A DNA stretch of 26,793 nt from Bacteroidales bacterium UBA1064 (GTDB taxonomy: Bacteria > Bacteroidota > Bacteroidia > Bacteroidales > Tenuifilaceae): the NCBI GenBank assembly GCA_002316235.1, contig DCDD01000079.1, positions 1-26,793 on the forward strand, given 5' to 3'. How positions within the stretch are numbered: the first letter of the stretch is position 1; each line of letters opens with the position of its first letter. Of this stretch, positions 15,273-24,300 are shown piece by piece. The notes below the pieces were generated by a model. The model did no database searches. It was not told where the DNA came from and saw only the letters and a list, made by a program, of their open reading frames with translations. The translations under genes were made by a program, and so were the position numbers.

Positions 15273-16436
15273 TTAAGACCTATAGGGTTCAAGCGCACGT
15301 TTGAGTATTGCCTCCACAACTTCATGGTTGATGTTCTTTCTTTCACCCAGCTTCCATCCCCGCGTGCGGAACCTCTCAACAATTGGAGCAACATCTTCCT
15401 GCTTTAATCCGTACTCGCACAAGCGGGTCTTAATCCCCAGCGAACGGAAAAAATCTTCGGTTTTGTTTATTACGTTTCGTGCGGTTAAATCTGCTCCGCT
15501 CAGCCCCCATACCCTGCTGCCGTACTGTATAATTTTTTCATGTTTGGGTTCCTGCAGCTCGGTAAGTAGGGCCGGGTAAACTGCGGCAAGGGTGGCACCA
15601 TGGTCAATTCCAAAAAATGCAGTGAGCTCATGCCCAATCATGTGGGTTGCCCAGTCAGTTGTTACGCCAGTTGATAGCAAGCCGTTTAGGGCCATGGTGC
15701 AGCTCCACATGAAGTTAGCCCGAAGGGAGTAATCGGATGGATTTTTCAGGGTTTGCGGGCCAACTTCTATGAGGGTTTGCAGAATTGACTCCGAAAAGCG
15801 ATCCTGAATAGGCGAGTCGGAGGGGAAAGTCATGTACTGCTCCATAACGTGGATAAAGGCGTCGGCAATACCATTAGCTACCTGATGGGGAGGGAGCGAA
15901 AAGGTGAGGGTAGGGTCGAGAACGGAGAATTTTGGGAACAGCACCGGGCTTCCAAAGCTGTACTTCTCGCGGGTTTCAAGACGGCTTATCACCGCACCCG
16001 AGTTCATTTCGGAACCTGTAGCCGGAAGCGTTAAAACAACCCCAAATGGTATGGCCTTGGTTACTACTATATTCTTTATTAGCAGATCCCATGGATCGGA
16101 CCCTTCGTATAGGCTGGCTGCTGCAATAAATTTTGTTCCGTCTATTACTGAACCTCCGCCAATCGCCAGTATGAAGTCAACATTATTTTTTTTAACCACC
16201 TCTACCGCCTTCATCAGGGTTTCGTACTTGGGGTTGGCTTCAATTCCTCCGAATTCAAAAACGCTGAAGTTGGAAAGTGCCGCCTTAATCCTTTCGTAGG
16301 TACCGTTTTTCTTAATGCTGCCACCGCCATAGGTCATAAGAATTCTATCGGTTGGGTTAAGCTGCATTCCGATTTTTTCGATTTTGTCGTTTCCGAAAAG
16401 AATTCTGACCGGGTTAAAAAATTCAAAATTATTCAT
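15273..16436 (-). CDS. Iron-containing alcohol dehydrogenase, YqhD/BdhA-like (NADPH-dependent)
   Basis: A 387-residue group III alcohol dehydrogenase that reduces aldehydes, probably broad-range and used in aldehyde detoxification or fermentation redox balance. The NADPH-binding GGGS motifs are at residues 37-40 and 93-96 (GGGSVIDGTKFIA). The metal ligands align with those of E. coli YqhD: Asp192 and His196 in GIADAFIHVMEQ, His265 in DWATHMIGHE and His279 in GIDHGATLA, with the expected 14-residue spacing between the last two histidines. Similarity to the YqhD subgroup is also seen in YGGGSIKKNG and LPATGSEMNSGAVI. The metal may be Zn or Fe. The start MNNFEFFNP is the usual one for this subgroup. 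It is upstream of apbE on the same strand. Confidence 0.93.
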   Translation of the reverse strand: MNNFEFFNPVRILFGNDKIEKIGMQLNPTDRILMTYGGGSIKKNGTYERIKAALSNFSVFEFGGIEANPKYETLMKAVEVVKKNNVDFILAIGGGSVIDGTKFIAAASLYEGSDPWDLLIKNIVVTKAIPFGVVLTLPATGSEMNSGAVISRLETREKYSFGSPVLFPKFSVLDPTLTFSLPPHQVANGIADAFIHVMEQYMTFPSDSPIQDRFSESILQTLIEVGPQTLKNPSDYSLRANFMWSCTMALNGLLSTGVTTDWATHMIGHELTAFFGIDHGATLAAVYPALLTELQEPKHEKIIQYGSRVWGLSGADLTARNVINKTEDFFRSLGIKTRLCEYGLKQEDVAPIVERFRTRGWKLGERKNINHEVVEAILKRALEPYRS

Positions 16437-16747
16437 ATCGTGTTGTTTTTATGGTATTCTGTCAAGGTGGCCATGTTGGAAATCTACTAGCAATTTAAAT
16501 GGCTATTTGAAAATAACAGCATGGCTGCTTGCTACAAAATTAGTAAATCTCTACGGAAAGGATTCAAGCCGGTATGGCATAAATTTTTAGGGATTATCCT
16601 TGTTGGACAATAAAGATAATTCCAGCTACGAGCACGCCCCTTCCAAACCTTCTCGCTAGTCAATACTTTAAAAGATTTAAAAAAGAGTCCGGAATATTCT
16701 AAGTATAAATTTAGTAGCTTTATCAGGCAAAAAATAAGGGGGTGGCT
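16437..16747. other. Divergent intergenic region, 311 bp, no gene seen
   Basis: Lies between the starts of the minus-strand alcohol dehydrogenase and the plus-strand lipoprotein. It is AT-rich and holds one candidate minus-strand promoter (16535-16567). For the plus strand the best -7-like match is TAAATTTA at 16706-16713 with no -33 partner. A purine-rich AAGGGGG lies just before the lipoprotein start. No RNA gene, repeat or convincing small ORF was found. Confidence 0.6.
16535..16567 (-). promoter_or_regulatory. Candidate promoter for the alcohol dehydrogenase gene
   Basis: On the minus strand TAATTTTG (16535-16542) matches TAnnTTTG. TTG (16565-16567) lies 22 bp upstream in the -33 position. 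It would give a leader of roughly 90 nt to the ATG at 16436. Confidence 0.3.
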
Positions 16748-17272
16748 ATGAATAAACTTACTTTAGGAAAATATCACATCCTTGTAGTCGTGGCTGTTCT
16801 GGCAGCCACCGTTGTGCTCCTTTCATGCAGGCAGAGCAAGCAGGAAAATGTAAAAAGTTCTGCTGATAAGGCCAGAGAAAACGTGGTGAGCTGGATGGAG
16901 TCAATGAAATTAGAGTATCCTGGTTACCAGCCAGCCGAATTTGGCGAGCTAACTCCCAGGTACAACAAAAGCAACATTACTTTCCACCTCTATAACCTCA
17001 TAGAGCAGGAAAGGAGCAAGCCAAGTCCAAGCAAAAGGGCTATAGACAGCCTGGAGAACCTTTTAAGGGATAATCCCGGTGAGCTGCTTGGCTATTCGAT
17101 TACCCATAAGTACAACGTAAAGGATATCTCGGGTGAAATCCGGCAAGTTGAAAGCTTATTTCTTCTCGATACGTTACTCCGTGTAATTACGGTGCTTGAT
17201 GCGGATGCCTACGACCAGATAATGGATGAGGAGCTATTTTTCAGACCCGAAAGTAAAGACTCAACTCTATAA
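16748..17272 (+). CDS. Lipoprotein of unknown function
   Basis: A 174-residue protein that I do not recognise. The N-terminus is a strong lipoprotein signal (KYHILVVVAVLAATVVLLSC) with Cys27 as the lipidated residue, followed by a polar tether (RQSKQENVKSSADK). The mature part is helical and charged, with VVSWMESMKLEYPGYQPAEF, then YNKSNITFHLYNLIEQERS, a helix AIDSLENLLRDNPGELLGYSITHKYNV, and an acidic C-terminus (DADAYDQIMDEELFF). No transmembrane segment or catalytic motif is seen in it. The ATG at 16748 is preferred; an in-frame GTG lies two codons upstream. Unusually for this window, a purine run AAGGGGG lies about 10 bases before the ATG. It converges with porP across a hairpin-rich gap. 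Confidence 0.75.
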   Translation: MNKLTLGKYHILVVVAVLAATVVLLSCRQSKQENVKSSADKARENVVSWMESMKLEYPGYQPAEFGELTPRYNKSNITFHLYNLIEQERSKPSPSKRAIDSLENLLRDNPGELLGYSITHKYNVKDISGEIRQVESLFLLDTLLRVITVLDADAYDQIMDEELFFRPESKDSTL

Positions 17273-17286
17273 GCATTTAGGCTCTT

Positions 17287-17370
17287 TTTAAAGGCAGCCT
17301 TTAAAACCTGCATATTCACCTTTACGATGAACATGCAGGTAATTTTGCAGTGCTGCTTACCCTGCAAAAT
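17287..17370. repeat. Three consecutive inverted repeats between convergent genes
   Basis: IR1 is TTTAAAGGC-A-GCCTTTAAA at 17287-17305. IR2 is ACCTGCAT (17306-17313) and ATGCAGGT (17333-17340) around a 19-nt loop. IR3 is ATTTTGCAG (17342-17350) and CTGCAAAAT (17362-17370) around an 11-nt loop. All arms are perfect. Read on the minus strand, IR2 is followed directly by TTTT, so it may terminate the porP transcript. None is followed by a long T tract on the plus strand. Confidence 0.7.
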
Positions 17371-17438
17371 AATCATGGTTGCTTTGGACTAAACTTATAG
17401 AGTTTTGCATGGTAATGCCCAAATTCATATCTCGATAA

Positions 17439-18329
17439 TCAGAATTTCCACTTGGGAGCAAAGGCGTATGAAAGCATTAGCTCATGTGTTCCGGTGTTGA
17501 TTCTGGAGAGTTTATTAAGCGAGAAATCGAAGGCATAGCCGAATGATAGGTATTCGTTAACCTTCATATCGAAGAAAATTCCCAGCGCATCGCCAATACG
17601 GTAGTGGGTGCCAAAGTAAAATTTGCTCTGGTAGAGAAACTGGGCGGTCAGGTCGCACGACATGGGTAGTCCAATCATTGCACCCATTAGCATTGATGGC
17701 ATGAAAACCCAGCTGGGGCTGATTTCCAGGTTGTAGCCCCCCATGAGGTAGAGTGGACTTTTAAGGGTTTTGTCGAACTTTTTATTAAATGAAGTCTGAA
17801 GGAAACGTGGTAGGGAAAGGCCTGCGTAGAATTCGCCGGAGTAAATGTAAGCACCTGCACCCAGGTTAGGGTAGAATCGGCTTTCATTCTGGGTAAACTC
17901 CGGGTCGTTTGGGTCGTTTATCTGAAGGTTGGTAAGCGAGGCATGGTAGTAGGTGAAACCTCCTTTAATTCCAAGCGAAAGAGTTATTTCGTCGGTTAGT
18001 CTAAGGCGGTATGCATACGATGCCGAGATGTGTGTATTGCTGACCGGCCAGGTGTCATCATTCATTATGTTAAGGCCTATTCCCATCCTCTTTTCGGGCC
18101 AGGGCATGTGGGCCGAAAGGCTGAAGGTTTTGGGAGCTCCTTCCAGGCCAACCCATTGTAACCTGGAAAGGAGGCTTAGGTTAAGGTTTCGTACCGTACC
18201 GGCAATGGCGGGGTTAATGGACACCGGATTCTGAAAGTAGTGGGTGAAAATTGGCTCCTGCTGTGCCCTCAGGGTGGTTGCCGAAACGGCAACCACTCCT
18301 GCTGTTAGTAAATAGGCTATTTTTCTCAT
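17439..18329 (-). CDS. PorP/SprF family type IX secretion system outer-membrane protein
   Basis: A 296-residue protein with a signal peptide (KIAYLLTAGVVAVSATTLRA) and the family's characteristic mature start, QQEPIFTHYFQNPVSINPAIAGT. The rest is beta-barrel-like, with alternating strands rich in Tyr, Gly and Phe (for example AGAYIYSGEFYAGLSLP and YFGTHYRIGDALGIFFDM) and an outer-membrane-type C-terminal ending AFAPKWKF, with a terminal Phe. Family members include Porphyromonas PorP and Flavobacterium SprF; SprF-type proteins are needed for secretion or attachment of a specific type B cargo. It starts 29 bp after the giant adhesin stop on the same strand, which points to a dedicated SprB/SprF-like pair and not the core PorP of the secretion machine. 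No other T9SS core gene is present in the window. Confidence 0.93.
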   Translation of the reverse strand: MRKIAYLLTAGVVAVSATTLRAQQEPIFTHYFQNPVSINPAIAGTVRNLNLSLLSRLQWVGLEGAPKTFSLSAHMPWPEKRMGIGLNIMNDDTWPVSNTHISASYAYRLRLTDEITLSLGIKGGFTYYHASLTNLQINDPNDPEFTQNESRFYPNLGAGAYIYSGEFYAGLSLPRFLQTSFNKKFDKTLKSPLYLMGGYNLEISPSWVFMPSMLMGAMIGLPMSCDLTAQFLYQSKFYFGTHYRIGDALGIFFDMKVNEYLSFGYAFDFSLNKLSRINTGTHELMLSYAFAPKWKF

Positions 18330-18358
18330 TTTTCAAAAAAATATCGACTTTAACTTGA

Positions 18359-21300
18359 TTATCGCTTAATAAACACGCTTCCCTTGTAGGTTTTACCTGT
18401 ATCTAAAATTTCGAGCAGGTAGTAGTAGGTTCCGGCAGGAAGTTTAGAGCCTAGCGAAAGGGATACGTTAGCTGTTCCGTCCCAGTCGTTTTTATACCTA
18501 TCGCTTTTGTAAACCAGGTTACCCCAACGGTTGTAAACCTTCAGGGTAATGTGTTGGAATTGCCCTATATTTAGAACTTCGAAGGTGTCGTTGAATCCAT
18601 CACCGTTGGGTGAGAAGGCCTCGGGTACCACAACCTTCCCGTCGGGGTCGGGTACAACCCGAACAGTTATGTATGCCACGCTGCTCTCATCGTCCCTATC
18701 GGTTACCCGGTAGGTAAATGTCTCAGTACCAACAAAACCGGTAAGTGGGGAGTAGTAAACCTTGAAATCTGAGGTTATACGGCATATCCCATTGGTTGGT
18801 GAAGTTTCAACTGCCAACGCTTTTACTCCATCGTTTAACCCGGTATCGTTGGTTAACACGTCAATAGTGGTTTCGGTATCCATGAAAATTTCAACATCAT
18901 CATCATTGGCCTGAGGTGTAAAGTTCTCACGGTTGAGAACATCTATAACTACCTTAGCCAGGCTGTAGTCGCCATCCACATCAGCAACATAGTACCAAAG
19001 CGAGTCAACACCAAAGAAGTTGTTCGCGGGGGTGTAGAGTATGGAGTTGTCGGGGTTAACAGATACCGCTCCGTTAGTAGGGTTGCTGAACACAACCGTT
19101 CTAATTCCCCCATCGTTCAGGTTCCTGTCGTTAAACAGTACATTAATGGAGATGGCCTTGTTCTTAAAAGTAGTAACGGTATCGTTGTAGGCAATAGGTA
19201 CAAGGTTGGCGTTTTTAACGTTGATGGTAACCGCAGCGCTTGAGCAGTCGCTGTCGAAGTCGCAAACCTGGTAGTAGAATACGTCCTCTCCCAAAAAGCC
19301 AGTGTTGGGTGTGTAGGTTACCGTGTTATCTGCGTTGAGCAGCACATTTCCGTTAATGGGGAATATGTTGAGCAGCACCTTTATACCACCGTCCTCCAGG
19401 CCGGTATCGTTGAAAAGAACATCTACGGTAACGGGGGTGTTGGTAGTTGTACCCCGCCCATCAGGGTTGGCTAAGGGTTTGTGGTCGGGCCTTTCGTTTA
19501 CGGTGATGTATAGCTTTCCTATGTCGTAATCGCCATCCTCATCAGCTACCAGGTAGGTTAACGAGTCGGTTCCAACAAACCAGCTGGATGGGAAATACTT
19601 GATGTTATGGTTGTCGAAGGCGTAGGCAAAGCCATGAAGCGGTTTACCCATTACCTTGATGTAGTCGAGCCCATCGTCGAGTCCGGTGTCGTTGTTCACC
19701 ACGTCAACAAGCAGGGGAACGTTCATGTTGGTTGAGGCGGTGTCGGCATTGGCCACAGGGATAAAATTAACCTCCTTGACGTTAACCGTTACGGTAGCCA
19801 CATTGCTGGTGTCGTTGTTCCTATCAACTATAAAGTACTTAAGTGTTGACAGACCCAGGTAATCGGTAGCCGGTATAAATGATACCATGTTATCGGGTTT
19901 AACCGCAGCGGTTCCCGTAGCCGCGTCGGGAAACTCATCAATGAATACCCTTATCCAACCGTCATCAAGCCCATCATCGTTGATGAGCACGTTGATATCG
20001 AGTGGGGTGTTTTTCGATGTAGCCCGATGATCATCATTGGCAACCGGAATGGCGTTTTGCGTGGCAAGAACCACCACGTAAACCGTAGCAATATCGTAAT
20101 CGCCATCTACATCCTCAACAAGGTACTTAAACTCATCATTTCCAATAAAGAAGTATGAGGGTGTGTAGGTAATCGTATGGTTGTCGTTAACCTGAACAGT
20201 TCCCCATTTTGGGGCAGAGAACACCTGGAGGCTCTTTATCCCCTCGTAGAGCAGGGAGTCATTCTCAAGAACATGGATATCAACCGGTTGGTTAACGTAG
20301 GTTTGCACGTAATCGTCAACAGCAACAGGGATCATGTTTACAGGTTTAACGTCGATAAATACCGTAGCTTCATCCCAGTCGCCATCCCTGTCGGTTACCC
20401 TGTAGCTGAAATGGTCGGCACCCAGGTAGCTGTTTTGTGGTGTATAGGTAACCGTATTATCTGCTTCAACAACAGTAGTTCCGTGAGAGGCTTGGTTGGT
20501 GATCGAAACCCCTACAGGAGTATCGTCCAGGCCGGTATCGTTTACCAAAACATCTACTATTCTAGGCGTGTTAAGGGATGTGGCTCTGTAGTCATCGTTG
20601 GCCACGGGTAAGTAGTTGGGGCGTTCGGTTACCTCAACGGTAACTGTTGCGATGGAGTAGTCGCCATCCACATCCTCTACCCAGTACCTGAATGTGTCGG
20701 TTCCCAGGAACATGTATGAGGGAGTGTAGGTTACTGTTCGGTTTTCGTTCACAGTAACAGTGCCAAAAGAGGGCATTTCAAAGATGATGAGTCTTTCGAA
20801 GCCATCGTCTAGTCCTGTGTCGTTAGCCAGAACGTTTATGTCAACATTTGTATTGATAATGGTTGAAGCCGCATCGTCGTTGGAATGGGGTACATAATTC
20901 TCACCTTCCTTGACCCGTATGGTAACCAGCGCATCGTCGCTATCGCCATCGGAATCGGTAACCGTGTAGCGGAAGGTTGCAATACCGGTGAAAGCAGCTG
21001 GAGGGGTAAAGGTTATGGTGTTGTTAGGATTAACAACCGTGCTGCCGATTGTGGGCAGCTCAGAAATAGTAAGCGTTAGGGGAACATCTTCCAACCCTGT
21101 ATCGTTGACTAGAACATCAACAACCACAGGAGTTTCAAAGCTGCACCCGCGGAGGTCGTCGTTGGCTACCGGTATGGAGTTGGGTTTTTCAATGACCGTA
21201 ATGGTTACGGTGCCAATAGCGTAATCGCCATCCACATCGGTTACCATGTAGCGGAAGGTTTCAACTCCAATAAACATATAGCTGGGGGTATAGGTTACCG

Positions 21301-24300
21301 TGCGGTTAGAGTTTACAACCACACTTCCGAACTTAGGCTGCTCGAAAACTGTCAGCGAGCCAAACCCGTCGTCTAAACCTGTATCGTTGGCCAGAACATT
21401 CACAACAGCAGGTTTATTCACGAGGGTTGTTGCATTGTCGGGAACAGCATACGGCACAATATTCTGACCAGCCTTCACATGGATGGTAACCTGTGCATCG
21501 TCGAAGTCTCCATCAACATCAGTAACAGTATAGCGGAAGGTTATAGTTCCGGTGAAGTTAGCCTCGGGGGTAAAAGTTATGGTGTTGTCGGGGTTTGGAA
21601 CGGCGCTGCCGCTTTGGGGTGCTTCTGTAACGGAAACGGCAAGCGGCACATCATCCAGTCCACTATCGTTAATTAGCACATCAACGGTAACGGCCGAGTT
21701 GAAGCTGCAGCCCCGCGAGTCGTCGTTGGCAACGGGTTTGCTGTCGGGCTTTTCATCCACAACAACGGTAACAATGGCCACAGAGTAGTCGCCATCAACA
21801 TCCTCAACCATGTAGCTGAAGCTATCGGAGCCTACAAACATGTATCCCGGGAAGTAGGTTAGGGTTCGGTTGGCATTCACCACAACAGTTCCAAAGGCAG
21901 GTTGTTGCCTGATGGTTAGTGCGCCAAAACCGTCGTCAAGCCCCTCATCGTTAGCCAGCACATTGATTTCTACGGATTTGTTGATAAAAGTATGGGCATT
22001 ATCATCGCGTGCCAGGGGTACAGCATTTATACCTGCCTTCACATTGATGAATACCATGGCTTCATCGCTATCGCCATTGGCGTCGGTAACCCTATACCCA
22101 AAGGTGGTCAATCCGATAAACCCATCGAATGGAGTAAATGTAATGGTGTTATCGGGGTTAACCTGTGCATTGCCATCAGTTGGGTTTATGTTGATAGATA
22201 GGGTCAAAGGCACATCGTCAATTCCGGTATCGTTTGAAAGCACATCAACGGTAACGCTGGAGTTGAAGCTGCATCCCCTGTAATCGTCATTGGCTATCGG
22301 AACGTAGTTTGGCTTTTCGATGACGGTAACGGTAACGGTAGCCAGCGAGTAATCACCATCAGCATCCTCAACATAGTAGCGGAATGTTTCAACGCCAACA
22401 AACATGTGGGCAGGAGTATAGGTAACGGATCTATTGGCGTTCAACACAACAGTACCAAACTCCGGTTGCTGGTAAATGTAAAGCCCACCAAACCCATCAT
22501 CTAATCCTGTATCGTTCGAGAGAACATTTATGGTAACAGGATTATTCATAATAGTTGTGGCATTGTCGGCGTTGGCAATTGGAACCATATTTACACCCGA
22601 TTTAACCTTGATGGTAACCAGCGCATCGTCGCTATCGCCATCGGCATCGGCAACCGTGTAGCGGAAAGTCATTTCACCTATGAATCCTGTAGCAGGAGTA
22701 TAAGTTACCGTGTTATCAGCGGGGTTCACTATGGCATTTCCCGATGTGGGTTGCTGCGAAATGGAAACCGTGATGGGTGTATCTTCCAATCCTGTATCGT
22801 TGAATAGCACATCCACAACCACTGGTGTTTCAAAGCTGCAACCCCTACGGTCGTCATTAGCAACGGGAATATAGTTCGGCCTTTCCTTCACCTTGATGGT
22901 TACCGTTGCAATATCGTAATCACCATCCACATCGGTTACCATGTAGCGGAAGGTTTCGGTGCCAACAAACATGTAGGTAGGCGTATATGTTATCGTTCGG
23001 TTGGCATTCACCACAACAGCTCCAAATTCGGGTTGCTGGAAGATGGTTATTGAGCCAAGCCCATCGTCCAAACCGGTGTCGTTGGCCAGCACGTTAATGC
23101 TCTTTGGAGTATTTACAATGGTTGAATCGGTATCATCGTTGGCTACAGGCACAATGTTTATGCCCTCCTTAACGTTTATGTGGACATTTGCAGTGGAGCA
23201 ATCACCATCCACATCGCAAACCTGGTATCCAAATATTTCTACCCCAACAAAATCGGTGTTTGGAGTATAGGTTATGGTATGATCGGGATTTACCAGAGCG
23301 TTGCCATTTACAGGTTGGGTTGTAACCGTCAAGCTTTGGAGCCCGTCCTCAAGCCCTGTATCGTTGATGAGCACATCAACTGTTACAGGAGTATTCCTTG
23401 AAGCCCCCCGGTAATCGTCGTATGCGGTTGGCAGGTGGTTGGGCACACTGGTTACGGTGATGGTTACAACGGCAATATCGTAGTCGCCATCTACATCCTC
23501 GATTAGGTATGAGAAGTTATCGGTACCCGAGAAGCCGGCATCAGGGGTATAGGTAATCGTGCGGTCAGGGTTAACCACAACAATCCCATGGGCAGGGTTT
23601 GCAAATATGATTAAACTTCCAAAACCATCATCCAGGCCTGCATCGTTGGCCAGCACGTTGATTTTTTTAGCCGTATTTATAAATGTTGTAGCATTATCAT
23701 CAACGGCATCGGGTATGTGGTTAACAGGACGAACATTGATGGTAACAGTGGCCTCGTCGGAGTCGCCATTTACGTCCTCAACTTTGTACTTGAAGGTTGC
23801 AACTCCCAAATAGCCCGAAGCAGGAGTAAAGGTTACGGTATTGTCAGCGTTGGCCGTTGCATTCCCCTGTGTTGGGTTGGGAGCTTCGGTTATTGTAACG
23901 GAAATTCCACCATCCTCAAGTCCATGGTCATTGAAGAGAACATCCACAACACGTGGAGTGTTGATGCTTGTTCCCCTGGCATCGTCAACGGCAACAGGAA
24001 TGTCGTTTACAAAGGTTACCGTAATGGTAACATTTGCCTCGTCGTAACCTCCGTCTCTATCTGTTACCCGGTAGGTAAAGGTATCATCACCATTGAACAG
24101 CCCATTGGGAGTGTAGGTAATGGTATTGTCGGGTTGAACGGCTACGCTACCATGGGTTGGATTTGCAGCAATTGTAACCACTATTCCATTCTTATCGAGA
24201 CCTTTATCATTGGCCAGAACATCAACCTGCACCGGGTCTTTTTCAGGCGTAGTTGCTGCATCATCAGCTGCACGGGGCTTGGTGTCGTCAAGATTGGTAA

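Noticed and set aside
16384..16590. Plus-strand ORF of 68 codons reaching into the intergenic region before 16748
   Set aside because: Begins antisense to the start of the alcohol dehydrogenase, has no start-site signal and a product of mixed composition with no motif.
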